Positions 1-8,506 of a stretch of 64,000 bases of DNA are shown piece by piece. Numbering within the stretch: the stretch's first letter is position 1; each line of letters begins with the position of its first letter. The notes below the pieces were generated by a model that saw only the letters and a program-made list of their open reading frames with translations, did not search any database and was not told the DNA's origin. The translations under genes and the position numbers were made by a program. This stretch comes from Olleya sp. Hel_I_94 (GTDB lineage: Bacteria > Bacteroidota > Bacteroidia > Flavobacteriales > Flavobacteriaceae), in contig NZ_VISI01000002.1 of assembly GCF_007827365.1 (NCBI RefSeq), positions 563,001 to 627,000 on the forward strand, written 5' to 3'.

Positions 1-83
1 ACAGCACGTCTTTGAATATCTAAAGGTTTTAAATCTTCGGTTGCCGAAGTTGCACCATATGCTTTTACCGTTGTCGTTGCCAT
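1..83 (-). CDS. Zinc-type alcohol dehydrogenase, N-terminal fragment
   Basis: Only the first 27 codons lie inside the window; the gene continues past its left edge. The visible peptide begins MATTTVKAYGAT and continues to DLKPLDIQRRAV, which resembles the opening of the YahK/cinnamyl-alcohol-dehydrogenase branch of zinc-dependent medium-chain dehydrogenases. The ATG lies 2 bases after the osmC stop, so it is the last visible gene of the ene-reductase/osmC operon. The catalytic zinc residues are outside the window, so the family call rests on N-terminal resemblance alone. A role in reducing aldehydes with NADPH would fit the neighbours, but this is inference. Confidence 0.6.
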   Translation of the reverse strand, partial: MATTTVKAYGATSATEDLKPLDIQRRA

Positions 84-85
84 TT

Positions 86-511
86 TTATGCTTTTTTAAG
101 TGTTACTTTAAGTTCTATCTCTGTATTTAATACTTTAGAAATTGGACATACTTCCTTTGCTTTGTGTGCTATTTGCTGGAATTGTTCGGCATCAATTTTT
201 GGAACATCACCTTCTAGGTCTAGTGTTATTTTGGTAATTGCTCCATCCTCAAAAGTGACCGTAGCATCTACGTCTAAACTTGTTGCTGTAAAATTATCTT
301 CGTTTAATAAAAAACTTAATTGCATTGCAAAACATCCTGCGTGCGCTGCACCTATTAACTCCTCTGGATTTGTTCCTTTTTCACCATCTTCAAATCGTGT
401 ATGAAACGAATATTGTGTTTTATCTAAAACTTTACTTCCTGTAGTAAGACTTCCTTGTCCATCTTTACCACTTCCTTTCCATTCTGCATTTGCTTTTCTT
501 GTAAATTTCAT
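86..511 (-). CDS. OsmC-family peroxiredoxin
   Basis: A 141-aa protein of normal OsmC length. OsmC/Ohr proteins reduce organic hydroperoxides in the cytoplasm with a pair of reactive cysteines. Both are visible: Cys60 in AAHAGCFAM and Cys122 in KEVCPISK. The N-terminal part (KANAEWKGSGKDGQG) and the TNPEELIGAAHAGC segment are typical of the OsmC rather than the Ohr branch. It sits 26 bases downstream of the ene-reductase gene and 2 bases upstream of a dehydrogenase gene, so the three are almost certainly co-transcribed as an electrophile and peroxide detoxification unit. Confidence 0.9.
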   Translation of the reverse strand: MKFTRKANAEWKGSGKDGQGSLTTGSKVLDKTQYSFHTRFEDGEKGTNPEELIGAAHAGCFAMQLSFLLNEDNFTATSLDVDATVTFEDGAITKITLDLEGDVPKIDAEQFQQIAHKAKEVCPISKVLNTEIELKVTLKKA

Positions 512-537
512 TTTGTATGTTTTAAGTTAAACTATAA

Positions 538-1632
538 TTATTTTGAGGCTGTTGGATAGTCTGTATATCCTTTTTCTCCTGTTGTGTAAAAGGTATCCTC
601 ATCCCATTCTGCCAGCTCTAAATTGTTTTCAAAACGCGCTACTAAATCTGGATTTGAAATGAATAATTTACCGTAAGCTACTAAATCTGCATCACCATCC
701 TCAATAACCTTGTTTCCTTTTTCTTGATCAAAACCTGCATTAATCATTAATGTACCATTGTATAATGGTCTAAAATGCTTAGCAATCTCTTTGACTGCAT
801 ACGGAATCTCTGAAACATCAGTAAAAGGTTCTGATAAATGTACGTATGCTAGATTATAATCATTTAATTTTTTGATAATATATTCAAAAGTTGGTATAGT
901 CTCCTCATCCATGGTCATTCCAAAAAGACCATTTAAAGAAGGGTTAAAACGTGCTCCAATTTTTTCTTGCGGAATTACTTGTTTTATAGCATCTAAAACT
1001 TCAAAGAAAAAACGTGTTTTATTTTCTATGCTTCCACCATATTCATCTATTCTATTGTTAGATGAATTATTAAAAAACTGGTGAAATAAATAACCATTTG
1101 ATGAATGAATCTCTACACCATCAAAACCTGCTTTTACTGCATTTGCTGCAGCATCTTGAAAATCTTTAACCGTTTGTTTAATCTCTTGAATAGTCATTGC
1201 CTTAGGTGTCACAGTATCTTTAAACCCCTCAGGTGTATACGATTTTGCGTTTGGATTTAAAGCTGAAGATGACACAGGTAAATCACCATTATGAAAGTCT
1301 GGATGTGACATACGACCAACATGCCATAATTGAATAAAGATTTTTCCGCCTTTATCGTGCACACGTTTAGTTACTTTTTTCCAGCCTTCTACTTGCGCAT
1401 CTGTATGTATTCCTGCGGTATTGATGTAACCGACAGCTTTTTTTGATACTTGAGATCCTTCTGTAATAATTAAGCCTGCAGAAGCACGTTGCTCATAATA
1501 TAATCCGTGTAATTGGTCTATTGGTACATTACCATCGTTATTTGCGCGACTACGTGTCATCGGAGCCATAACGACTCTGTTTTTTAAATTTATGTTTTTG
1601 TTATATGGTAGTAATAAAGGTTGTTTGCTCAT
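538..1632 (-). CDS. Old-yellow-enzyme family ene-reductase (NADH:flavin oxidoreductase)
   Basis: A 364-aa FMN-dependent TIM-barrel protein, the usual length for bacterial OYE/NemA enzymes, which reduce activated C=C bonds and some nitro compounds with NAD(P)H. Visible marks are the N-terminal flavin-binding stretch NRVVMAPMTRSRA, the substrate-anion pair His176/Asn179 in VEIHSSNGYLFHQF, and YGGSIENKTRFFFE after it. It is the first gene of an operon with osmC and an alcohol dehydrogenase. A -7 box lies at 1661-1668 and an FNR-like palindrome at 1689-1706, next to a Crp/Fnr-type regulator gene, so regulated expression is likely. The physiological substrate cannot be told from sequence. Confidence 0.9.
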   Translation of the reverse strand: MSKQPLLLPYNKNINLKNRVVMAPMTRSRANNDGNVPIDQLHGLYYEQRASAGLIITEGSQVSKKAVGYINTAGIHTDAQVEGWKKVTKRVHDKGGKIFIQLWHVGRMSHPDFHNGDLPVSSSALNPNAKSYTPEGFKDTVTPKAMTIQEIKQTVKDFQDAAANAVKAGFDGVEIHSSNGYLFHQFFNNSSNNRIDEYGGSIENKTRFFFEVLDAIKQVIPQEKIGARFNPSLNGLFGMTMDEETIPTFEYIIKKLNDYNLAYVHLSEPFTDVSEIPYAVKEIAKHFRPLYNGTLMINAGFDQEKGNKVIEDGDADLVAYGKLFISNPDLVARFENNLELAEWDEDTFYTTGEKGYTDYPTASK

Positions 1633-1660
1633 GTAAAAATATGTAATATGTTAATTATTA

Positions 1661-1668
1661 CAAACTTA
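1661..1668 (-). promoter_or_regulatory. -7 promoter box of the ene-reductase operon
   Basis: Minus-strand TAAGTTTG matches the Bacteroidota -7 consensus TAnnTTTG exactly. It lies 29 bases upstream of the ene-reductase ATG, putting the expected transcription start near 1654. No clear -33 TTTG is present, which would fit a promoter that needs an activator. Confidence 0.5.
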
Positions 1669-1688
1669 CAAATCACTTCCTTCAATTT

Positions 1689-1706
1689 AATTGATCTATA
1701 TCAATT
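1689..1706. promoter_or_regulatory. FNR-type palindromic operator
   Basis: AATTGAT-CTAT-ATCAATT is an inverted repeat with perfect 7-base arms. It contains TTGAT-N4-ATCAA, the consensus of FNR-class regulators. Its centre is about 43 bases upstream of the predicted start of the ene-reductase operon, close to the -41.5 position used by class II activators. The Crp/Fnr-type gene next door ends 10 bases away and has the ExxSR recognition motif found in FNR. Confidence 0.6.
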
Positions 1707-1715
1707 AGGACAGTT

Positions 1716-2294
1716 TTAACTTTTTAATTGTTTTCTTACTCTGCTTAGGTTTTCGGGAGAAATACCAAGGTAATTAGCAATATCATAATTGGGTACTCGG
1801 TTTTCAATATTTGGATATGACACGCAAAACTCCAAATACCTTTCTTTAGTTTTTTTTTCAAGCGTCGATAAAATACGCTTACGCTGTGCGATAAAAGCTT
1901 GTGTTATTAATACCCTAAAATAACGTTCAAAAACTGGTGCTTTTACATATAACTCTTGCAGCACGTCGTAGTTTATTGCCAATAGTGTGGCGTCTTCAAT
2001 AGCTTCAATATATAAGATGGATGAACCTTGATTATAAAAAGCATCAAAATCTCCGATCCACCAATTTTCAATAGCAAATTGAACAATATGAATACCACCT
2101 TTATCATCAATGTAATATGCTTTTAAACAGCCTTTTACTACAAAGTATTCATGCTTAACATGTGTGCCAGGTTTTAGTAAAAACTGCCCTTTAGATACAG
2201 ATATTTGATTTAAAGCAGCATTAAATAATTTAATATCCTCCAAACTTGGAGATACGTGATTATTTATATGATTTATGATAGCAGAATACATCAT
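1716..2294 (-). CDS. Crp/Fnr-family transcriptional regulator
   Basis: A 192-aa protein with an N-terminal cyclic-nucleotide-binding-like beta-barrel (about residues 20-115, including FLLKPGTHVKHEYFVVKG) and a short C-terminal helix-turn-helix with NYLGISPENLSRVRKQL (about 174-190). ENLSR at 181-185 has the ExxSR pattern of FNR recognition helices, and an FNR-type TTGAT-N4-ATCAA box lies just downstream of this gene, upstream of the ene-reductase operon. There is no N-terminal cysteine cluster for an iron-sulfur centre, so oxygen sensing as in FNR is not indicated and the effector is unknown. Two adjacent ATG codons (2294 and 2291) could each serve as start. Function as activator of the neighbouring operon is inferred. 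Confidence 0.85.
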   Translation of the reverse strand: MMYSAIINHINNHVSPSLEDIKLFNAALNQISVSKGQFLLKPGTHVKHEYFVVKGCLKAYYIDDKGGIHIVQFAIENWWIGDFDAFYNQGSSILYIEAIEDATLLAINYDVLQELYVKAPVFERYFRVLITQAFIAQRKRILSTLEKKTKERYLEFCVSYPNIENRVPNYDIANYLGISPENLSRVRKQLKS

Positions 2295-2355
2295 ACAAAG
2301 ATGATAAAAATTTAAATCATTATCAATGGAATTATTGAGCTTTAAATGAATAAAA

Positions 2356-2383
2356 AAAGGCTTTATGTAAACATAAAACCTTT
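2356..2383 (-). terminator. Intrinsic terminator of the polyol operon
   Basis: Read on the minus strand, a 13-bp stem with one mismatch (AAAGGTTTTATGT / ACATAAAGCCTTT) is followed by a run of T. It lies about 50 bases after the stop codon of the PfkB kinase gene, the last gene of the polyol operon. Confidence 0.7.
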
Positions 2384-2405
2384 ATCAACTACTATCAATC
2401 AATTC

Positions 2406-2421
2406 AAAAAAAAAAAAAAAA
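2406..2421. repeat. Homopolymeric A tract (16 bases)
   Basis: Sixteen consecutive A residues lie between the stop codon of the kinase gene and the operon terminator. The tract is noncoding, so length change would not shift a reading frame. It is also a place where sequencing or assembly error is likely. Confidence 0.8.
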
Positions 2422-2432
2422 CGTAAAATAAC

Positions 2433-3314
2433 TTAAGGGTTAATAAACGTATTAATATCTTCCATACTAAATTTAGGATTAGCACCTTGACTTCCCGCAA
2501 CCAATGCTCCAATAGCGCATGCATAATTAATGGCGTCTTGAGGATTGTCACCTTTAAGTAATTTGCTTATTAGTGTAGCTAAAAATGAATCTCCTGCACC
2601 AACAGTATCAACGACCTCTATATGGTAACCACTATTGTAATAAAAGGTATCATTAAAATATAAAATTGCGCCATGACGACCTTTTGTTACACAAATAGTT
2701 TTGGTATTTGTATGATCCGCTAAAAATTTGATATTTTGCTCTAAAGAATGTGTTTTGGAATTTAATGTTTCTCCTATTTCAAAAATTTCTTCATCATTAA
2801 ATTTTATAAAATCAGCTTCATTCATTAAATGATTTAAAACCTCTTTTGTATAATATGGCGCTCTTAAATTTACATCAAATATCTTGTACTTTGCATAATT
2901 TAAAAGTTGGTATAAAGTCTCTCTGGAGTTTTCATCTCTTGCAACTAAACTACCGTAAATAAAAGCATCAGCTTGTTGTGTTACACTTTTATTAAGGGAT
3001 GTAATTTGAATATTATCCCAAGCTCTAGGAAACATAATATCATAAGAAGCAGAACCTTTTGCATTAAGCATAACTTTAACCTTACCCGTTTTTAACTTAG
3101 CATCCACTTGTAAATTATCGATATTTACACCTTGACTTAAAATGAAATCTTTTATTTTATTTCCTTTATTATCGTCTCCTATACTACTAATAATTGACAC
3201 ATTATTGTCTAAAGACTGTAAGCGTAAAGCCACATTTAAAGGTGCTCCTCCAATTTTTTTATGTGAAGGAAAAACATCCCATAACACTTCTCCAAAACAA
3301 ACTATATTTTTCAT
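2433..3314 (-). CDS. PfkB-family sugar kinase, probable fructokinase
   Basis: A 293-aa ribokinase-fold (PfkB) kinase. The N-terminal substrate-binding glycine pair is in KIGGAPLNVALRLQSL (about 20-35). The C-terminal signature DTVGAGDSFLATL carries the catalytic base Asp242 in GAGD (239-242). The family phosphorylates sugars on a terminal hydroxyl with ATP; the N-terminal pattern FGEVLWDVFP is common in fructokinases. It is the last gene of the operon, 10 bases after a polyol dehydrogenase gene, so the simplest pathway is polyol to ketose by the dehydrogenase and ketose to ketose phosphate here. Fructose as substrate is inferred from family and context; other ketoses remain possible. Confidence 0.85.
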   Translation of the reverse strand: MKNIVCFGEVLWDVFPSHKKIGGAPLNVALRLQSLDNNVSIISSIGDDNKGNKIKDFILSQGVNIDNLQVDAKLKTGKVKVMLNAKGSASYDIMFPRAWDNIQITSLNKSVTQQADAFIYGSLVARDENSRETLYQLLNYAKYKIFDVNLRAPYYTKEVLNHLMNEADFIKFNDEEIFEIGETLNSKTHSLEQNIKFLADHTNTKTICVTKGRHGAILYFNDTFYYNSGYHIEVVDTVGAGDSFLATLISKLLKGDNPQDAINYACAIGALVAGSQGANPKFSMEDINTFINP

Positions 3315-3324
3315 TTATATTAGT

Positions 3325-4809
3325 TTAAATATTAGCGTTTAAATCAAATACACATTGCTCCACACCATGCTTTAAAATATCATTATATGCTGTTGTGTAA
3401 GCTTCAACAAATGGCTTTGAGTCTTTTAATAAACCAAAAATTGCTTCTATTTCTAAAAAGGCTTCTGGATTAGCAGTGCTTTCCAATGCTTTTGCATGTA
3501 ATATCGGTTGCATAGCATCTTTTATTATTAAACCTTTTCCTTTCTCATCTTTACCTAAACTATATATAGCCCAAGCAGCTACAACAAATGCAGCACTAGT
3601 AATATCACCTTTATCTTGTAATTGTGCGTTTACTGTCGGTAATATAAAAATGGGAAACTTAGCCGAACTTTCTGAACAAATACGATCAATTTGATCTTTA
3701 ATATTGATATTTCCGAAGCGATCTAACAACGATTTTTTGTAGGCCTCTAAATCTACACCTTCTAAATTCCCTAAAGTTGGCGTCACTTCTTCATCCATAT
3801 AATGCATTAGAAAAGTTCTGATATTTGGATTATTGACCGCTTCATCAATGGTATTATAACCCATTAATGCACCAAAAATTCCTATTACTGAATGACCAGC
3901 ATTTAATAAGCTTAGTTTCATTTTTTCATATGGCACCACGTCTTTTACAAACTGCGCTCCAACATTTTCCCAAGCAGGTCTTCCTTCAATAAAATTATCT
4001 TCTATAACCCATTGTTTAAAAGGCTCGCAAACTACTGGCCAAGCATCATGAATTCCTGTAGTTTTAATTATTTTTAATATATCCTCTGGTGTCGTTGCTG
4101 GTGTTATCCTATCTACCATAGCGTTTGGAAACGATACGTTTGACTCAATCCAATTGATTAAATCTGGCTGAGCTTTGCTAACATAACTTAGTAACATCAT
4201 TTTTATCATGTGACCATTACCTTGAATGTTATCGCATGACTGAATAGTTACACCTTTTAAACCTTGTGATTGTCTTAACTTTAATGCTTGTGTGATATAT
4301 CCAAAAATGGTTTTTGGCACATTTGGATTGTTTAAGTCATGCTGAATTAAAGGATTGGTAAAATCGAATGTTTTATTCGCTTCGTTGTAATTATAACCAC
4401 CTTCTGTTATAGTTAATGATATAATTTTTACTTCAGGACTTGCCATTTTTTCGATAACCGCTAATGGATTCTCTGGCGCATATATATACTCCACTATAGA
4501 GCCAATAATACGATTAGTGTGAGTACCATCTAACTCTTTAACCACTAAAGTATACAATCCATCTTGATCTTTTAGAGTATTATAAATTCTTCTATCAAAA
4601 TCTAATAATGCAATACCACATATTCCCCAATCCTTATTGTTTGGATCATGTAATAATTGGTCTGTATAAAAAGCTTCATGTGATCTATGAAAACCACCAA
4701 TACCAACGTGTACTATTCCTGTCTTTATGATCTTTCTGTCGTATTGTGGTACTGTAATTCTTTCAGATATATTTGAAAGATTTTCAGCGTTTAATTTGTA
4801 ATTTTTCAT
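3325..4809 (-). CDS. Long-chain polyol (mannitol-type) dehydrogenase
   Basis: A protein of the polyol-specific long-chain dehydrogenase family, which oxidises mannitol, sorbitol, arabinitol or a sugar-acid alcohol with NAD. The nucleotide-binding region is near the start (GIVHVGIGGFHRSHEAFY), and the family's catalytic pattern K-x4-N-x2-H is present as KLSLLNAGH (Lys298, Asn303, His306 when counted from the chosen start). I chose the ATG at 4809 (MKNYKLNAEN, 494 aa), 13 bases after the permease stop, over an upstream start at 4857 that would add 16 unusual residues and overlap the permease gene. With a PfkB kinase behind it and an ABC importer ahead, it is the first catabolic step for the imported polyol. 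Confidence 0.9.
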   Translation of the reverse strand: MKNYKLNAENLSNISERITVPQYDRKIIKTGIVHVGIGGFHRSHEAFYTDQLLHDPNNKDWGICGIALLDFDRRIYNTLKDQDGLYTLVVKELDGTHTNRIIGSIVEYIYAPENPLAVIEKMASPEVKIISLTITEGGYNYNEANKTFDFTNPLIQHDLNNPNVPKTIFGYITQALKLRQSQGLKGVTIQSCDNIQGNGHMIKMMLLSYVSKAQPDLINWIESNVSFPNAMVDRITPATTPEDILKIIKTTGIHDAWPVVCEPFKQWVIEDNFIEGRPAWENVGAQFVKDVVPYEKMKLSLLNAGHSVIGIFGALMGYNTIDEAVNNPNIRTFLMHYMDEEVTPTLGNLEGVDLEAYKKSLLDRFGNINIKDQIDRICSESSAKFPIFILPTVNAQLQDKGDITSAAFVVAAWAIYSLGKDEKGKGLIIKDAMQPILHAKALESTANPEAFLEIEAIFGLLKDSKPFVEAYTTAYNDILKHGVEQCVFDLNANI

Positions 4810-4822
4810 CTTAATAATTTTA

Positions 4823-5791
4823 TTATTTACTCTCAAATCTTTGAAGTAATACTGCAAAAATGATTATAGCTCCTTTAACAACTTGCTGCGGATAAGAAGG
4901 CACATTTAGTAAGTTTAAAATGTTTCCTATTAATCCTAAAATAAGTACACCCATTAACGTATTAATAGCAGTTCCTTTACCACCATTTAAACTAGCTCCA
5001 CCAATCACAACAGCTGCTATAGCATCTAACTCCCAAGACATTCCCATATTTGGTGATCCTAAATTAGTTCTGGATGCCACTATTATTGCAGCAGTAGCAG
5101 CTAAAGCACCAGAAATAGCATATACCAAAAACTTATACTTATTAACTTTAATTCCGGATAAGCGTGAGGCCTCTTCATTACTACCAATAGCAATAATTAA
5201 ACGACCAAATACATTATACCGCAACATAACCATAGTAGCGATTACGATTAAAAAAAAGACTATAGCAATATTTGGAACACCTAATGTAGAGTTGTTTGCA
5301 AAATTTGACATAAATACACCTCCTGCAGTTTTAAATGTAACTGGAGACCCTTTAGAGTAAATAAAACCTAATCCTCTTGCAATAGTCATTAATGCTAAAG
5401 TTGCTACAAAAGGAGCCATTTTTTGATAAGCTACTAGATAACCCGAAATACTACCTAAACCAAAACCGATAGCAATGGTAAAAACAATAGCTAATGGAAG
5501 TATGATTAAATTAATTAAAATAGCAAACGTAACTGCAAGCAAGGCGACCATGGAGCCAACTGATAAATCAATACCTCCTGTTAATATTACTATTAACATC
5601 CCTATACTAATAATACCAATACCAGAGACTTGTTTTAATAAGTTAGACAAGTTTACTGAGGTAAAAAACACATCGGATATCAATGCTGAAAAAATTACCA
5701 GTAAAATAAAAATGAATATAGTATTATACTTTACTAAAAACTTAAGAATACCACTTGGACTGCTAAGTTGTTGTTTTGATGTTAAAGCCAT
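4823..5791 (-). CDS. Sugar/polyol ABC transporter permease, RbsC type
   Basis: A 322-aa inner-membrane protein with about eight to ten hydrophobic segments, typical of RbsC-like permeases of the carbohydrate-uptake-2 class. Characteristic stretches are ILTGGIDLSVGSMVAL (about 70-85) and IAAVVIGGASLNGGKGT, which are conserved in ribose, xylose and related importers. It lies 19 bases downstream of the ATPase gene and 13 bases upstream of the dehydrogenase gene. The family works as a homodimer with a single double-domain ATPase, and only one permease gene is present here. Which polyol passes through cannot be read from the sequence. Confidence 0.92.
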   Translation of the reverse strand: MALTSKQQLSSPSGILKFLVKYNTIFIFILLVIFSALISDVFFTSVNLSNLLKQVSGIGIISIGMLIVILTGGIDLSVGSMVALLAVTFAILINLIILPLAIVFTIAIGFGLGSISGYLVAYQKMAPFVATLALMTIARGLGFIYSKGSPVTFKTAGGVFMSNFANNSTLGVPNIAIVFFLIVIATMVMLRYNVFGRLIIAIGSNEEASRLSGIKVNKYKFLVYAISGALAATAAIIVASRTNLGSPNMGMSWELDAIAAVVIGGASLNGGKGTAINTLMGVLILGLIGNILNLLNVPSYPQQVVKGAIIIFAVLLQRFESK

Positions 5792-5810
5792 AACATGAAA
5801 TTTTTAATAT

Positions 5811-7334
5811 TTAATTAGATTGTTTTAATGCTTTACCAATCGAGTAACGCAATATGTTTTCTTCAGAAAATTGTTCTTTTTGTAACTCGCCATAAATAGT
5901 CCCTTCATGCATGACTAAAATACGGTCAGAAACACCCATAATTTCTGGCATATCAGACGATATTACAACTACTCCAACTCCTTTTTTAGCGACTTCGTTT
6001 ATAAGATTGTAGATTTCTATTTTAGCACCAACATCTACACCTCTAGTAGGTTCATCAATAAAAATAACTTTACTATCAATACTTAACCACTTAGCTAGAG
6101 CTACTTTTTGCTGATTTCCACCACTTAAGTTTTTAACATCAATCTCTGAACTAGGCGTTTTAATGTTTAATTTATCAATTAAACTTAATACCTTTTTATA
6201 CTCGCTGTCCACATTAATAAATCCTAATTTTCCTGATATCGAATTAAAATTAGTCACACTAATATTTCTTCTTATGGACAAGGGTAAAAAGACCCCTTCT
6301 TCTTTTCTGTCTTCAGACACAAAACCAATTTGATGAGAGGCAGCATCTACCGGAGATTTTGTTTTAATCTCTTTACCGTTTAAAATTAATGTTCCAGATT
6401 TTTTTTTGTCTGCTCCAAAAATAAGTTTAGCAGTTTCTGTTCTTCCACTTCCTCCTAATCCAGCAATACCAAGCACTTCACCTGGACGTACTGAAAAAGA
6501 AACATCATGAACCATGGTGTCTTTTGCAGTTAAATTTTTAACCTCAAAAATAGGTTCTGTTCCTATTTTAGCATCTCTAATGGGAAACAAATCTTTCAAT
6601 TCGCGACCAATCATTAATCGAATAATACCATCTGTATCTGTATCCTTAATAGCCATACTTCCTGTGTCAACACCGTCTCTTAGTACTGTAACAGAATCTG
6701 CTATTTTAATAATCTCGTCTAAATGATGAGAAATGTATATTATTGAAATTCCTTTATCTCTTAATCTAAAAAGGTTGTCAAACAGTTTTTTTGTATCTGT
6801 AGGATCAAAAACAGTTGTTGGCTCATCTAAAACCAATACTTTAGTGTCTTCAGATAATGCTTTTGCAATTTCGACTACTTGTTTTTGGACTATACTTAAA
6901 TTTCTAACTTTTGCTGAAGCGTCAATTGTAAAGCCTAAAGAGTCTATTAAAGCTTGAGCATCTTTAGTAATCTTATCCCAATTCATCCAAAACTTACTTG
7001 CTCCTAATTTGTGTAAATAGATGTTTTCGGCAACAGACAAATCATTAACTAAAGACAACTCTTGATACACCACACTAATGCCTAAAACCTGACCTTCATG
7101 TGTGTTTTTAGGATTAATTTCTGTCCCATTTAAGCGAACACTACCAGAGTCTTTATGATGTACACCACTTAATATTTTTATAAGTGTTGATTTTCCTGCT
7201 CCGTTTTCGCCTAATAATGCATGAATTTCTCCTGGTTTAACTTTTAAAGTCACATCTTTTAATACGGAAACAACACCAAAACTTTTTGATATTCCTGACA
7301 TTTCAAGACGATATTCATTTTTTAAGTTTTTCAT
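5811..7334 (-). CDS. Sugar/polyol ABC transporter ATPase with two nucleotide-binding domains, RbsA type
   Basis: A 507-aa protein of two fused ATPase domains, the hallmark of RbsA/MglA/XylG. Domain 1 has Walker A GENGAGKST at 42-50 and Walker B VLVLDEPTT. Domain 2 has the usual degenerate Walker A GLGGSGRTE and an intact LSGGNQQKVALAKW signature, followed by VIFIDEPTRGVDVGAK. Degeneracy of the second P-loop is normal in this family. It powers uptake through the neighbouring RbsC-type permease. It lies between the binding-protein gene (18-base gap) and the permease gene (19-base gap). Confidence 0.93.
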   Translation of the reverse strand: MKNLKNEYRLEMSGISKSFGVVSVLKDVTLKVKPGEIHALLGENGAGKSTLIKILSGVHHKDSGSVRLNGTEINPKNTHEGQVLGISVVYQELSLVNDLSVAENIYLHKLGASKFWMNWDKITKDAQALIDSLGFTIDASAKVRNLSIVQKQVVEIAKALSEDTKVLVLDEPTTVFDPTDTKKLFDNLFRLRDKGISIIYISHHLDEIIKIADSVTVLRDGVDTGSMAIKDTDTDGIIRLMIGRELKDLFPIRDAKIGTEPIFEVKNLTAKDTMVHDVSFSVRPGEVLGIAGLGGSGRTETAKLIFGADKKKSGTLILNGKEIKTKSPVDAASHQIGFVSEDRKEEGVFLPLSIRRNISVTNFNSISGKLGFINVDSEYKKVLSLIDKLNIKTPSSEIDVKNLSGGNQQKVALAKWLSIDSKVIFIDEPTRGVDVGAKIEIYNLINEVAKKGVGVVVISSDMPEIMGVSDRILVMHEGTIYGELQKEQFSEENILRYSIGKALKQSN

Positions 7335-7352
7335 ATCAATGGATATTAGCTA

Positions 7353-8417
7353 TTAAAATAAAGCATCAGGATTGTAATATTTAGCAGCGTTTTCTTTTGT
7401 AATTAATAAAGGTGCTGTATAAGATTTTTTATCAAAATCACGTTTTCCGTTTATATATTCTATTGCATACTTCACAGCATTTTTACCAATTTGTACTGGA
7501 CTATTCATTGCAGTACAACCATAAAAATCAGTTTCCATAATGTACTTAATAGCTTCTTTTTGTCCATCAGCACCAGCAACTATTAATATATCATCTGTTT
7601 TACCAGCCTGTTCAATAGCTTTAATAGCACCTAACACACACACATCAGACTCAGTGATCACCACATTAATATCTGGATGAGCTACTAAAATATCTTCCAT
7701 AGCTTTTAAACCACCTGCATAAGACCACTCTGTGTACGCTTGGGTTTTTACATTTAAATTAATTTTTCCTTGCGTACGTAATTGCTCCTCTGTTATACCT
7801 TGTAACAAACCTTGTTTGCGTGTGCGTCCAACAGGGTTTCCTGCGTTACCACTTAACAAAGCAATATTCATTGGTGTGTTACCCATTTTTTTAGCTAACC
7901 ACTCTCCCGCTAATGCGCCATTTTCCAGATTATTAGATTGAATGGTTGTTACAAAGTCTGCGGAAGAATTTATAGAACTATCAATTATAAAAACCGGAAT
8001 TTTTGCAGCTTTAGCTACTTTCGTAATTCCAACCAAAGCATCCGGATCTTTTGGATTTAATAAAAGGGCATCAACACCTTTAGTTATTAAATCCTCAACC
8101 GCAGCAATTTGCTTGGTGATATCATCTTGACCGTCTGCTGATAAAAAAATCATACCATTTTTTTCTGTAGTAGATTTAATACTTTGTAGCAAAGCTTGGT
8201 AGTAAGGCGCATTTAATGATGGTGTGCAATAACCTATTTTTTTACCTGTAAGATCTATAGCACTATTAAAAAGCGCTCCTTCTACCTCTGCACTATTTGT
8301 TGTATTTTGACTTGCATCTAAATGCTCTACACAGCTGTATAGCGATAGATTAAATAAGAGAACCAACATTGGTATACTTATAAATTTTAGTTCGAATTTT
8401 AAGTTTTTTATTCTCAT
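7353..8417 (-). CDS. Periplasmic sugar/polyol-binding lipoprotein, RbsB type
   Basis: A 354-aa substrate-binding protein of the ribose/LacI-like fold. It has a signal segment ending in the lipobox LYSC (Cys29), so it is probably a lipoprotein. The mature part begins with the family's GKKIGYCTPSLNAPYYQALLQSI (shown here as family resemblance around residues 57-79) and contains VDALLLNPKDPDAL and VVITESDVCVLGAIKAI, both typical of the ligand cleft. It is encoded just upstream of the ATPase and permease genes and supplies them with substrate. The ligand is inferred to be a polyol from the dehydrogenase in the same operon. Confidence 0.9.
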   Translation of the reverse strand: MRIKNLKFELKFISIPMLVLLFNLSLYSCVEHLDASQNTTNSAEVEGALFNSAIDLTGKKIGYCTPSLNAPYYQALLQSIKSTTEKNGMIFLSADGQDDITKQIAAVEDLITKGVDALLLNPKDPDALVGITKVAKAAKIPVFIIDSSINSSADFVTTIQSNNLENGALAGEWLAKKMGNTPMNIALLSGNAGNPVGRTRKQGLLQGITEEQLRTQGKINLNVKTQAYTEWSYAGGLKAMEDILVAHPDINVVITESDVCVLGAIKAIEQAGKTDDILIVAGADGQKEAIKYIMETDFYGCTAMNSPVQIGKNAVKYAIEYINGKRDFDKKSYTAPLLITKENAAKYYNPDALF

Positions 8418-8506
8418 GATTTTAAATATTACTTAAAGATTTTTTTCTTTTTATGTAAGTTAACACTTTATCGTTACACATTCATTATTAATGATTTAGC
8501 TTTAAT

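Noticed and set aside
2406..2421. 16-base A tract as a phase-variation switch
   Set aside because: It lies after the stop codon and before the terminator, not in a promoter or coding region, so length change should have no on/off effect. It is kept only as a repeat.
4810..4857. Upstream start of the polyol dehydrogenase gene
   Set aside because: It would overlap the permease gene and add 16 residues absent from the family N-terminus; the ATG at 4809 is better.
4920..5360. Long open frame on the plus strand opposite the ABC permease gene
   Set aside because: It is the antisense shadow of a conserved membrane-protein gene, with proline/isoleucine-rich low-complexity translation and no family resemblance.
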